NCBI GenBank assembly: GCA_014529385.2
Contig: CM043964.1
Location: 103,051,587-103,115,586, forward strand
Reading direction: 5' to 3'
DNA length: 64,000 bases
Origin: Adiantum capillus-veneris
Lineage: Eukaryota > Streptophyta > Polypodiopsida > Polypodiales > Pteridaceae
Positions 13,047 to 25,655 of the stretch are shown piece by piece (positions within the stretch are counted from its first letter, which is position 1; every line of letters begins with the position of its first letter). The notes beneath the pieces were generated by a model. That model was not told where the DNA came from. It did no database searches and worked only from the letters and a program-made list of their open reading frames with translations. Position numbers and translations under genes: made by a program.

Positions 13047-14400
13047 ACTACCAATTCCAAACTGCACTAACGGATCTCACTACAATTGCCACAGTGGCAT
13101 CAATACAAAAAGCCCCATGTGATGCAACGAGCACTTTGCCTATGCTACCCTGCAACGCTCTAGGGCGGTCCGCCGCCATCACTACGCTCCAAGAGAGCTC
13201 CCCTCTCTTCTTTTACACCACTTAATGGTCATGATTTGGTATAGATACCCTGGTTGGAAGCTTGCTTTATCTGCATATGGGTTGAAGATGGCACCACGTG
13301 GCACGCCTTTGGATGCTGCCCCCCGAAGCTCTCAAAATTTCACATGTAGCATATATTTAAAAAAATCACTTTTCCCACCAACTCTAAAGTCCCACCACCT
13401 TCTGCCCAATGATCCAATTCCCAAGTCGTAAAGCTCAACCAATAGGCTGGTTATTGGCTTTAAACCCACTCGTTCTTGTTGCATTCCAACTTCACCATGA
13501 CTACCATCCAAGATCGCAAAAAACAAAAAAAAAACCGTAACCTCCCCATCGCCCACTCTACCCAACTTTCGATCGGTATATCCTGCTATCTAGGAATTTG
13601 ATTGATGAGTTTTCACTTCTTGTCATACCCACACATTGCACACTATGTTTTGGCCCACCTAGTTGAAGCCACAAAAACACCAGATGACATGTCTCTCAAT
13701 GTGTCCAAGTGGGCACATACCTAGCCCCTCTCAAATTTTCAATTGTCCATAACTTGCACTCTAGAGCTCTGATGGAAAATTCAAAAAGACTGGCATGCTC
13801 CACAACTTGAGCACTTTGTATCTATCTACTCACATCCATTATAGCCACCTGTCTCTACCTGCCTCGTCCATCGGGGACCTGTAAAACCTTCCAACTTTGG
13901 ACAACCATGACTTTTTAACCGAGACTCCGCTTAAGGATCTGCCGAGACTGGGTTCTAGAGCACCTCAAGCACTACATTCTAGGGTACTATCCTAGCCCTT
14001 CAAACACTTGGACTTTCCATCATAAATGCCCCATCTTGGATCCATTTTAGCCTATGAAACCACCTTAGATATATATTTTTGCTATCATCTACCTGCCTAG
14101 GACCTTTGTACATGCTTTAATACTTTGCCATGCACCTATATGCACCCTTAGCACTGCTTCACAACACTTCTAGCTTTGACCAACTTTGTCTGCACCATCA
14201 TTGCCCACCCTCTTGTTGAACATCTATGTTCAATCAATGTTCAATCAAAAGCATATTTACAGAACTCAAAAAGTACCACACCAAATTGATAACCCAAAAC
14301 ACTTGCAAACCACAACCATATGTACAGGTTATGCACAAAGCCTCAAAACCTTTGCACTTCCTCTCTTTCTCAGGTGGGTTGTCCACCCCCCTTGAGTGCA
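13047..14400. other. Noncoding, nothing recognised
   Basis: No supported gene. Only short ORFs without recognisable domains. Confidence 0.5.
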
Positions 14401-14946
14401 ATCTTTCACTAGACTCATGTCAAAGTACATGTTGAGCCACACACCATTCACCTTGTGCCTAAGAAGCTTACCATTTGCTCTCTATAGCTGATAGGTCCCG
14501 TTGGGAAAAGTCTTCTGCACCTTGTATGGACCCATCCACTTCTTTTGGAATGTGAAATCTAAGTCGCTTTCATACTTCATTACCAAGTCTCCATCCTATA
14601 TCTTCTTGTCCATGATTGAATTTGGCAACCCACTTCTCTCGCTCCTTCAGAAAGTAGTCCACTACCGCCTCTCTGACCACCTGTAGAGCTTCCAAACTAG
14701 CAATTAGATCTTGTAACATCTTGTATTGAGTGGAATTGAATCGTGACATACACTTCAATACACCTAGTTCTAAATGCATTGATAGCAGTTCCTCCTTCCC
14801 ATAGATCAACTGAGACAAAGTGAAACTGGTTTCCACTTTGTAGGATGTTCCGTATGACCAAAGACACTTTTAGATTTGCCTCCCATTCTGCTTCTTGCTT
14901 GTACACATACTTTGTCAACATCTTGATGATCTGCCCATTGGCACTC
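14400..14946 (-). pseudogene. Ty3/gypsy integrase C-terminal fragment (older element)
   Basis: On the minus strand, NGQIIKMLTKYVYKQEAEWE, then LVYGKE-like LIYGKEELLSMHLELGVL, then KEREKWVAKFNHGQ and a GDLVMKYESD-type stretch. This is the C-terminal half of a Ty3/gypsy integrase. Frameshifts separate the pieces. It stops exactly where the LTR at 14947 begins, so the younger gypsy element appears to have inserted into it. Confidence 0.75.
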
Positions 14947-16525
14947 TGTGACATCCCCAACCTAGAAGTTTGGAACGACTTGATATTTAGCCTTTCTTTA
15001 TTTGCAAGTTCTATTGACTACACCCTACTCCAATCCCATAAAGAAAGGATACAAGCAAAAAAAGACAAGAAGACCTCTATCCATCACGATTGTGGTTGTA
15101 AGGGTCATACACCACAAACAAGGCCAATATATCAAGGGATTTTAAGGGAAGATAATTCCTATATCATAAAGATAAAATCTCATTGACATACTTAAGATAT
15201 TTTCTCCACGTTTAAGAGGCACAACGACCATTCATAAATCCTAAACATGATATGAGACTTATGCTTAACTAACTAATAATCTTGTGAAAGTACCCGACTA
15301 ATCAGGTCCAGCCATCCGTAGACATAGTTTTGTTTGGATATTAGTCTCCCACTTTCCACATCGCACTCATCCAATCTTCTTGCTTTTAAATTACCACCAC
15401 ATTGTTTTACATGTACAAATAGTGTTCCTTTATTAATTTCGGACATAGATTCTTTCATACAACCCTTCAAACATCACCAAAACAATTATTTATCAAACAT
15501 GGTCTAATGAAAACAATTCTATAATTTAACAAAAAGAATTAGTCAATTTTTCAAATGAGTTAGCCACTACTCACAAACTTTCTCTGTCTAACCAACATAA
15601 TCTTTGTCAAGGATTTACTTATTTTGCAAAATGTGAAAACTTCACCAATTGCTAATCATCACAAGCTGAAGGGAGAATCTCTCTAACCACAAGGAATCCT
15701 GCTAATTGCAATGCATCTTGCTAACCACAAGGGACAAAAAGAGAGCTGATAACCTTACCTTATTCTTTGCTAACTATGGAATCACCTCACTAACCATGAG
15801 TTCCATCTGGACACAAGATATTCTTTCAACAATTTTTTTCTTTAAGTGATTCCTCAAACTAACTCCTAATATCATGCAGAGACAATTTATCAAACTATAA
15901 CCATTTATCAAACAATTCTTTCACTACCTTACGAAATCATATGCATGTTTCTTGTGATATAATCATGTCTTTTGGATGGTTTAAAGGAATTCCTAAGCCT
16001 CACTTATCGGGTCATCATGCATAACAATGCAAAATTATAAATTTGTCTTACACGATTAGCAATACTTTCGACTACCTCTTGTTTGGAGGTTGAGCAGCAT
16101 CAACTTCTTTCGTAGCTAATATCTCCGCTTAAGCTATGATTAGAGTAGTTGATGTCTTTCTTTGTATCTTTTTGGGAGGAGGAATAGAAGGAGCATCCCT
16201 AGAGATTTGAGTCACTCACTTTTGGGTCATCGTATCAAGATAGAGAAGAGAAAGAGAGAAAAAGAGGGCTCTAGAATTCGAGGGACAACACGTTGATGGT
16301 AGAGATAGAGTTATAGTTGGAGATGGAGATGGGGATGGGTTGAAGGTGAGAGGTTGAGGGAGAGAAGGTTCCTTTGGTGTAAAGGCAAGAGAGCTTCCAC
16401 TTCTGAGATCTTGTATGTGTATCTTCAAAGTGAGGGAAGAGGGACCTTTATATGGGCTCTCAAGGCCAAAATCAAAATCTAAAAATAGAAAAAATCAGGA
16501 AGATAAGCTCACAAACGTTTGCCGC

Positions 16526-16575
16526 TATATATATATATATATATATATGCACACACACACACATATATATATATT
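16526..16575. repeat. (TA)n-(CA)n-(TA)n microsatellite
   Basis: Alternating TA (16526-16548), CA (about 16550-16562) and TA tracts within the LTR. Confidence 0.9.
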
Positions 16576-16637
16576 TATCTATTTATTTATTATTTTAAAA
16601 TGCACATGTGTTCCAATGCATGATTTGGAGATCCAAA

Positions 16638-17027
16638 TTTTAGGAGAATCTTGTTTAAATGGAGAAAAAGAAAAAAAAAATCTCTAAACATGACTTCTCT
16701 TGCTTCTCTAAAAACACTCTTTCTTTCCTAGGAATACTCCTTCTACTCCTCCCTTCCTAAAAATACTCCTTCTTACTCTTTCCTTGCTAAGAATACTCTC
16801 TCTTTGCTAAAAACAGTCATTCTTATCTTTCTTTTAGGAGAATCTTGTTTACATGGAGAAAAAGAAAAAAAAGAAGCTCTAAACATGACTTCTCTTGCTT
16901 CTCTAAAAACACTCTTTCTTTCCTAAGAATACTCCTACTCCTCCTTTCCTAAAAATACTCCTTCTTTTTTAGAAACACTCTTCCCTTGCTAAGAATACTC
17001 TCTCTTTGCTAAAAATAGTCATTCTTA
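16638..17027. repeat. 194-bp tandem duplication inside the LTR
   Basis: Two units starting with ttttaggagaatcttgttt at 16638 and 16832, each with repeated actctttctttcct and aatactcc motifs. Confidence 0.8.
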
Positions 17028-17342
17028 TCTTTCTTTTCTATGAATATCCTTCTTTTGCTAAAAATACTCAAACTGCTATTCCTTTTTCCAAAACTTATCC
17101 AAAAGTTTCACTTTATTTCTTAACGGTCAGCTCTTATCTGTAGACATAGTCTTTTAGGCTTAAATTTTCCATAGAAAATTATTGTTCCTAAGTGAGTAGG
17201 GGCCATAACTAATAGTTATGGAGTGTGATTTCTAATCCAACTATTCCGTTAAAACTCTCTATGACTTAACAAAAATGAAAACCCTAAATATTTTTGCAAG
17301 GTAACTAAATTAGTTTTTATTGAAAATATTGGGTACATTACA

Positions 17343-17356
17343 ATCTCCCCAACTTA
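17343..17356 (-). promoter_or_regulatory. Polypurine tract of gypsy element
   Basis: Reads aagttggggagat on the minus strand, directly upstream (minus sense) of the 3' LTR, as expected for plus-strand DNA priming. Confidence 0.7.
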
Positions 17357-17489
17357 GGAATTTGAGATGTCCTCATCTCGAGAAAAAGTGAGAGTAGTCC
17401 TTCTCTAAGGTGGGGTTATCTTCCCGTATTGTATCTTCTATAGGATAGTCCTATCACTGAACAAGATGTTCTCTAAGAACTCTATTTCC

Positions 17490-19195
17490 AAGAATCTTCT
17501 CTCAAGACTCTAAGATTCTAGATGGTTGGAGCTCCAAGATGTTTTGAGTGGGCATGACAATATGTTCATCATTTAGGAGTTGATCATGACTGGGAATATA
17601 GGGCTTCAACATGCTTACATTCAACACATCGTGAACTTTGATGTGATCTAGAAACTTCAACTTGTAAGCTGTGGTGCCTATGCACTTGATCACTATGTAA
17701 GGACCACAATAACATGGACTAAGCTTCTTTCACTTTCCAAGGGATAAGCTACTTCTCTTTGGGGTGAACCAAAGAAATTATTTTTTGCCTTCTTTTAATC
17801 TTTGTTCGGATCTCTTACCATCTGCATACTACTTTTGGTGATGCTGAGCTTGTTGAATATCCTTTCGGATGGCTTTTGTCTAGTTTTTCATTTCTTCGAG
17901 CATCTTTTTGATCACTTCAACTCTAATGGTAAGGTCTAAAAATTTGAGTGGAGAGACACATTTTTGACCATACAAGTCACAAAATGGGGTCATACCAATG
18001 CTTTGAGGATGTGAAGCACTGTATGCATACTCCACTAGAGGCAAAAATTGAACCCATCTCTCTTAAGACTCCTATTGCAATAAGCTATAAGAATATATTT
18101 GATGAATTGGATGACTTGCTCTGTTTGCTCATCTGATTGAGGATAGTACGTAGTACCATAGTTTATTTCTCTTCCAATTTCCTCGAAGAGTGAGGTCCAA
18201 AAGTTTGAAGTGATTGCTTACAATCCGTTTGGGAAATTTGGATGCAATCTGAATTTCTTTTAACAAAGATTCGTGCAATGTTGGAGGCAGTAAAGGTTGT
18301 CTTGACTGGAATGTGATGTGCGATCTTCGTGAGTAGGTCAACAACTACCATAAGTGAATTATATCCTCATTGTACCAAAGATAATTCAATGAAGAAGTCC
18401 ATACTTGTACACTCCCACTTCATTTAGGAAATTTCTCGAGGTTAAATTTTATCGGGAAGTTTAACTCTCTCAGCTTTAATACTTCCGCATGTCAAGCATT
18501 GGCGAACATAACGCATCACATCTACCTTTTTACCAATCCAATAGAAGATTTTGCATACGATCTTGAGAGTCTTTGCATACCCTGGGTGTCTTGAAGTAGG
18601 GCTATCATGGGATTCAAATAAGATTGCCTTTGTTTAAGCTATGATCCTTTGGTACACATAACCTATCTCTATAATAGCAACAAAGTCCATCATGTGAGAA
18701 GTGTAGCATTGAAGGTATCTTCTTTGATTCTCTAGATTGAACAAGGTTAAACTACCTTTGATACTCTAGATCAAATGATGCGGCTTCTCTAATTATCTCA
18801 ATGATCAGGCTGTTGGGTATATATATGAGGCTCAAAAAGGGGTTTTGACTGAGTGAATCTGCAACCATGTTTTCCTTTTAGGGATGATAGATAATGTCAA
18901 AGTCAAACTCTTGCAAAAGTTCTATCCATTGCCTTTGTTGCATATTCAAGGTTTTTTGGACAAAGATCCACTTTAAGCTCTTATAGTCGATTATAAGTCT
19001 TGACATCTTTCCCAATAAGTAGTGTCTCCATAGCTTCAGAGCACGAATGACTCCCAGTAGTTAGAGGTCATGGGACGGGGTAGTTCTTTTCATGAATATT
19101 TATCTTACGTGAGGTGAAAACTATAATTGGTCTTCCTTCTTGAACTAATAATCCTCCACATGAGGAGAAACATGGACTTTGCATGGGCCTTGTAA
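17490..19195 (-). pseudogene. Ty3/gypsy integrase and RNase H remnant
   Basis: Minus-strand translation gives, from the C-terminus upward: DHIKVHDVLNVSMLKPYIPS near 17600 (integrase C-terminal module), VVVDLLTKIAHHIPVKTTF near 18310-18345 (integrase core), the zinc-binding region near 18500, and an RNase H-like CGGLLVQEGRPIIVFTSRK near 19090-19160. Several frameshifts and stops break it. The upstream part of the RNase H domain is displaced to beyond 25.6 kb by inserted DNA. Confidence 0.8.
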
Positions 19196-19241
19196 GGAAT
19201 CCTAATTTTTAGGGATTAAGGCTAATGTTGTGTAGGGTTAA

Positions 19242-20567
19242 CACTAGAATGGTAACAGGACACTTTTATGTCCTTAGACACTTTTGTGTCCTGTTAAGTG
19301 ACCACTTTGCTTGAATTATTTGAAGAGTATGAAAACGAATTTCTAGGTGCTATATATCCATAAAGTTGCCTTATGAGCTGAAAAAAACTTAGCATTTTTT
19401 TTTGAGTATCGATCTCACCATTAACCTTACTCTTGCACAACATTTTTGAACCTAAACTGTGTGAAAAAACGGGTCCTGTTTTTGGCTTTTTTTCAATTTT
19501 TGGCAACTATACCACTCTAAACTTCATGTTTGTGAGGTTTAGATGGCTAGAGGTTAGGCCTTCATAGTTCTCAACATGTTTTGATGCTTGTAGGGAGAGC
19601 TAAGTGTTAAAATTGAAAGTTATGACCAATTTACAAGAATTGCATAATCCTGTTTTTTGGCCTAATTCGAATTTTTTGGTGGCTTTCTTGATATCAAATT
19701 CAATTTTGATTGTGTAAGTGTAATGTATAACATAAAGTTAATCTTCCTTGAGTTTTGGGGGACCTAATATGCTATATAGCATAGTATATGATGATGGTTG
19801 AGTTTTTTGATTGCTGAAGAATACGATACATTTTAGAGTAGCAAGTATAACTTTCTCAATATTGCTAGTTTCTTAGGACAATTGTGTGTATTTTGTAGGT
19901 AGTAACCATATCTAATCATAGACTACAAACTTGGCTATATATTGAGTAGTTTCTATGGGTTTCTAGAGGTCATAATGCTAAAACCAATTTTTTCATGTTT
20001 GCTGTATTTATCACTTTATCATTGCCCCCAAGGTTCCAATTGTAAGAGATCCATTATCCTTTGGACATGCTCCATGGATCCTTTTGAATCCAGAGGCCCA
20101 AAGGGAACTAAGAAAACATGTATATAGTATCTGTATTGAGCGAGACTATAGAAACTTTGATGATAGGTCCGCAGAATGGCAAAAATGCAACTTTTTTGTA
20201 CCTTTTTTTTTGCTGAAAAAAAATTTAGTGAGGTAAAAGCAACCATATCTTTTGGTCACCAAGCCATTGAAGTTAACGGGGCATTTTATCTCATGTCCTA
20301 CAAAAATCTCCACTCTTATTTATATGCAATAAACCGTAAGAAATTGCTGTTTTGGGCAAAATGCACAGGTCGATCAACTTTGGAGGCTTGTAGTGACCAA
20401 GGGATGAGAAAAATTACAAGTTTCTCAAATTTTCCATATGTAGTAGTTATTGAACTATAAGCTCATGAAAGGATTTTTCAAAATGAGTGGATCTACTATG
20501 GTTTTGGAATTTTTTTCCCAAACCCTAAAAGGACACTTTTATGTCCTGTTAGGTTACCATTCTAGTA
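19242..20567. mobile_element. TTAA-flanked, piggyBac-like MITE
   Basis: A 1326-bp segment bounded by TTAA on both sides (19238-19241 and 20568-20571). Ends are inverted: CACTAGAATGGTAAC at the left and GTTACCATTCTAGTA at the right (14 of 15 matching). A second inverted block, ggacacttttatgtcc, lies just inside both ends. TTAA target duplication with termini of the C-x-C-T-A-G-A-A type is the signature of the piggyBac superfamily. No transposase is encoded; the longest ORFs (under 100 aa) show no domain, so it is a non-autonomous derivative. It lies inside the foreign block that splits the gypsy element. Confidence 0.7.
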
Positions 20568-20792
20568 TTAAGGGGACAAGGGCATTCAAGAAGCTAGTTT
20601 TGAGTAGGCTTCTATAGCCTTTTTTTAAGACACATGTAAGATGTGGACCTAGGACGTCACTTTTTCTCTCTAGCTTTTTGAAAGTGAAGGGAGTAAAGGG
20701 GGGTGGCCACATCAACAAAAAGTGTGGATCATTAAGAGAAAAAAAATTGACTTTTTTCCAAAATAGTTAATTTTACTTATTTTTGACTTAGA

Positions 20793-20892
20793 CCCCCCCC
20801 CCCCCAACATATATACATATAAAAGCATCATTTTTTGACCTTTAAACCTACAAACACTGGAAGTCCACTTTTTCAAACCCCCCCCCCCCCCC
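20793..20892. repeat. Two poly-C runs
   Basis: C runs at 20793-20805 and 20878-20892, flanking 72 bp of AT-rich DNA. Confidence 0.9.
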
Positions 20893-22778
20893 GTCTTTTC
20901 ATCCTTTGCTTACTCACGCCATAGCTACCATGGTGCTCACGGACATCAAAGATTGTATGCCTCCACAACCATGTACTCCGCACAACAAAAGCGTTCATAT
21001 TTTCTTGTCGGCGGCGTTTGCACCAAAGTCTACACGTGAGGGTGAGCAGAGGTCATCCCAAGAACGTCGTATCATCGGTGAGATGAATGTTGATGGTTCA
21101 TCAGTATCTTGGGAGGGGGAGAAGTAGGATTGTTAGGCTATTGCAATTGGTTGTGTATGGGTGCATGTACATCTTTGCATTCGTGGATGCACAAATGTCA
21201 AGCTCTTCAGCTCAAAATAGTGGCATTACAAGAAAGTATTGCCTACACCAAAAGGGAGTTTGAAACTCTCCAATAACAATTGCAAGAAAATGATGTGTAC
21301 ATTATGAAGCTTGCCAATACCATCACATAGTTGAAAGAAACACCCCTTGATGCAAGGTAGCAATACACTTCTTACTTTTGGTTGTGTTCTTCTTATCATA
21401 GACATTGAAGTCTAAGGTGTTGCCTCTACTTGTTTTGTAGTGCTTGGCTCCAAGGTTGCTTTTGTGCACAAATAGTGAAAGGCTGCAGGATAGAGTCATC
21501 AAGTTTCACCACTTTTTCTTTAAAACAACCTTCTCTATTACATCTTGCAGGTAGGTGCTTCAAATTTATACAACATATACTTAGCAAGTGTCTTTATTAT
21601 ACAGCTTGCAAATGTTGAGTTCATACATGTTTTTGTTTGAAGAACAGGTCTCTAACGCATCATGATACAGGGTGACCTCTTACTATGCTAGCTGAGTGGT
21701 GTTGTTTGCAATAATGGCTTAAGGAACTAGCATAACACGAAGCTTTTACGATGGCACGAAGCTCTCCTCAAGAAATGTGGCTCCCACTACACCAAAAATT
21801 ATTATGCTAACATGGAGAGATCTCTAGTAGGACAATGCAACATCTTTTCATCAGTAACACACCCTTTCCTAACATGAGGGCACCCCCACTAGATATATTT
21901 TTATGTGATAGGTCACCCCATGAGCATACCATGTCATGGAATGGATGTAAGAACTATGACCGCATTACCCCTTGGAAGTTGTTCAAACATGTATGTTTAT
22001 TAAAGTTAATGAGAAAAATTTTGGATTTTTTAATTTGTTGATGTGTAAGAGCACTCTAGGTCTACCATTTTTATATTGTTTGATAAGTTAAACAAGATTT
22101 GTAGTCATTTAAAGTGTAAATTTGTTTTTGTTTGGTAAGAATGTACATGAGAAGACATGATAAAGTACAAGAGATCTTGATGGAATAAACCTCGATGAGA
22201 TTCTTACAATGCACTTGTGACACCATACCTCTCCTTAAACCCTTTGATTTCTATCGTTGTGGGAAGTCCAAGGGAAGCCTTTTTTTTTTTTAGCAATAAC
22301 TTTTTTAAAAAAGGAAATTTTGGTTATTTTAAAGTTTGTACACAGTCTAGGAGTTCATTCTGATTGTTTTCCTTCACTTTCAAATTTTGACCGAGGGCAC
22401 TCCTTGGAAGCCACTTTCATAGGTGTTAGGGTAAGATTTAGGGAAAGTTTTGTATGTAGGAAATTAAATCCTTAATACAATAAAAAACATTGGTTCTTTG
22501 AGTATTTTTTAATTCCATGGTTTTAATGGTCGTTGGAGCCCGTAGATTAAGGAAAAAGTAAGAAATGTCGATTTTACATCATTTTTTTAGAAATTGCCAA
22601 CTTGCACGTTGATTTTTGGAGCACCCGAGCAAGATATGACTTTTTTGCATCACATGATGGTCAAAGAGCACGACAAGATGAACAAATTCATGTGAGACAA
22701 GCCGAGACAGATTTGGAGCCGACTGGAAGCTAGAAGCTATTGAAAAGAGCCTAAAACCTAAACCTTGAATCATACTAA

Positions 22779-22960
22779 TACACAATAATTTTGCAAATTT
22801 TTGCCATGTAAAGGCCCCTAGGGCCCCCCACAAGAGTGGCCACAAGGACGTGCAGAATGCCCATCCAGAAGTCCTGGATGGGCATTTTGTGCGCCCTTGT
22901 GGCCACTCTTGTTGGGGCCCTCGGGGCCTTTACATGGCAAAAATTTACAAAATTATTGTA
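22779..22960. repeat. Long fold-back hairpin
   Basis: A near-perfect inverted repeat: left arm about 22779-22866, right arm about 22874-22960, loop agaagtcct. I count roughly nine mismatches over about 86 paired positions, and weaker pairing extends outwards for about 15 bp. The arms contain ttgccatgtaaaggcccc and its complement. Confidence 0.9.
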
Positions 22961-23039
22961 TATGAGCATGAGATAAGGATGTAATGTTAGATTTACAGAG
23001 AGCAAGAGCTCCCCCTCACTCATTTTGCTATGGCCTGAA

Positions 23040-23520
23040 TGGACATTCTCATGCCCTTGTGGCCCCTCTTGTTGAGGATCCCTGGGGCCTTAAAATGGCA
23101 AATATAGTCTTTTTTGATGCATGGCCATGAGATAGAAGTGTACAATTTGATGTATTCATAGAAAAATCCCCCCCCCCCCCCCCCCCCCTTCACACCAATG
23201 GAAAATACATAAACCTTGTATCATGCTCATCAACCATTTTTTGCTTCCTTGTGTCCACTGTCCATGTTCTTGGAAATGTCTTAGTCTGTGTTTGCCATTA
23301 TAAGGCCGCAGGGACTCTCAAAAAGAGGAGCCATAAAGGCGTGTAGAATGGCCATCTAGGGTCTCTGGATGTCCATTTTGCGCGCCCTTGTGGCCCTTCT
23401 TTTTTAGGGTCCCTGGATGGCCATTTTGCACGCCCTTGTGGCCCCTCTTTTTTAGGGTCCCTGGGGCCTTATAATGACAAATAGGGGCTTTTTTTAATGC
23501 AGGGACATGAGATAAAGGTC
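23040..23520. repeat. Diverged relatives of the fold-back arm
   Basis: Repeated blocks related to the hairpin arm: gcccttgtggcccctctt followed by ggggcctt at 23053-23095, again near 23383-23400, and at 23430-23470; an inverted arm occurs near 23300-23350. A poly-C run lies at 23168-23188. Confidence 0.75.
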
Positions 23521-25511
23521 TAGTGTTTGACGTAATCAGAGAAACCCCCCCTCCCTCTTTTTCTCTCTGTTCAAAGGTCCGGAACATTCACTATGTAAAA
23601 TTTTCCTGTATCATGTGCGTTCACCATAATAATGGATTAAAAGTACCTTATATAGGCCAAAAACTTCTTAAATCTTGTCAACAAAAACTTGTCAACACTA
23701 CTCAAAAAGGTGGAAACTCAAAGGCTTTACAATATATGTATGATGAAATATGAGTCAATAATAAGTCACCCCTATACATTGACACCTCCATCTCAAGTTG
23801 TCATTTCTCTAAGTTAATCTTGGCATAGGCATAGTATGGAAACAATAACATGTTGGAAAGAAAGAATTTAGCTTTCTCAACTTGTGAAACATTGTTAATG
23901 ATATATATTCAACATCCCTAAATGAGGACATATTGACAAAGGTTATGATCCATTTTAATAAGAATAACCATTAATGATTAAACTAAAATCAAAATATTTC
24001 TTGAATTTATTCATGGTGGAGTGTTTTTGAGACTTGAAACATCTTACGGGAAAATCAAAATATCCATAAAGGTCAACAATATTTCTCAAATCTGTATGAA
24101 ACTCCAGTAATAATCAAAATCAAATACTCTCACTCAATGCGACACCATTTAACAAAAAAACATATTTATATTATATTTATAGAGGAATCTAGCCTCATGA
24201 AAATATTTACAAACGGAGACAATGTTGTTGTTGTTAGGTTTCTCTTACAAGTGTTTGTCTTCCTCATCTAGAGATCCATATACACTTGAGTATTTGTGTG
24301 TCTATGACACTAGGGAAGATAGTAGTACTATATGGATGGCTTTTCTAAGAGCTCCTAGAGAGTACCTATTGGTTCAAGATTCTACAAAAATTCTACTATT
24401 ATTATCAAAATCCTTTAACATGGTAAAGAAAGGTTCCTCACGGAACAAAAATAGAGTGATTCCCATCTCTGCACATGATTGCTTGCTCATGTCCTCTGAA
24501 AAAAAGTTGACTCTGTAAGTAAACAACAGATTATGTGAGCACAAGGTTATAAAGTATAAAACATTATCATTCTAATAATCTAATGACAACTATACAAAGA
24601 ATAAATTATAAGAAAAATCTTTGATAACTCCCCATAGATAACACAACTTACTTGCATTATGAGACTCAATCACATGCTACACAACTATAGATGGCACATC
24701 AAAGCCATCAACAAAATAGCACCACCCACTGTTATGAGGTTTGAAGCTTAAACATCAAAAGCCATAAAGAGGTTTATTTTCTCCAGTATGGTAAACTTAA
24801 AGATGGAGATGATGTTAAGCACTGAATGTAAGCTACAAGGGTAGTTTTCTTACCATTATATCTTTATGTTGGAGATGAACCCTTGCAATGCCCACACACT
24901 ATTCACACATCCTATTGTTGTGGTATGCAAGTCATGTGAGCTCATACTTTTTCCATCTTTGGGAGTAGAGGTTTCCATGTAGTGTGAGTGAATGAAAGTA
25001 GAGAGAGTAGAATCTTGTTTCCTGCTGTTATGGAGGTAAAAGAAGGGAGAGGAGCTAGCTTGGTGTAAAACTATGTGGTGGGCAAGGGGAAGATATGGGG
25101 TAGGAGCTTGCTTGGTGCTACAATGGACGTGGGAGAAATCTAGCAGAGAGATAATGTTAGACTATAGGGGGTGCATGTGGTTGTTGCAGCAATGGAGAGC
25201 TTGGAAAAGGGTTTGTAGAGAGAAAATCACTTTTTAGCTATAGAATAGGTTTGGAAAGACTATGGAGGGTGGACAATGATGTTTTGAATTTTTTGGAAGA
25301 ATTCACATTTTTTTGGAAGAATTCAAATTTTTGGATTTTTTAGTACACGTTTTTAACTTTTGGAAGTCAAAAGTACTTTTTTGACCATGAAATAGGTTTG
25401 GGACCTTTTAGGAGGGAAAACTTGAAATTTGTTTTTTTTTTAATTTCAAAATTTTTAGTATATTTTTAAATATGGGCCAAAAAGTGGGAAAAAGAGGTCA
25501 AAGTGCCCCCT

Positions 25512-25540
25512 CCCCCCCCCCCCCCCCCCCCCCCCCCCCC
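25512..25540. repeat. Poly-C run
   Basis: Twenty-nine consecutive C, preceded by ccccct. Confidence 0.9.
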
Positions 25541-25655
25541 TTTTCCCCTAGCCACCTCTCTTACCTTCTCACTAGGTAAGACGCCATCAAGAGGTGTAAG
25601 GCTACCTTATCCCCCTACTTTTTGAGTGTATAGAATGTTTCCACCACCCTCTTCC

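Larger units (their letters stand above)
14947..17342 (-). repeat. 3' LTR of Ty3/gypsy element (minus strand)
   Basis: Starts TGTGAC and ends TTACA in + coordinates. Its left 1.25 kb aligns to 29332-30595 (shared cctactcc, gacctctatc, ggtcatcat and gtagttgat blocks). It contains a tandem duplication of about 194 bp (16638-17027) and TA/CA dinucleotide runs at 16526-16575. The minus-strand polypurine tract lies immediately to the right. Confidence 0.75.
20572..25655. other. Remaining part of unclassified insertion splitting the gypsy pol
   Basis: Together with the MITE this makes about 6.4 kb between the gypsy RNase H (19195) and reverse transcriptase (25656). I see a short, stop-interrupted coiled-coil-like stretch on + near 21185-21350, three C homopolymers plus one at 25512, and the fold-back repeats at 22.78-23.49 kb. 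No transposase or clear terminal repeats were recognised. Confidence 0.45.

Noticed and set aside
20906-21127. 73-aa ORF next to poly-C
   Set aside because: No recognisable domain and adjacent to an unreliable homopolymer.
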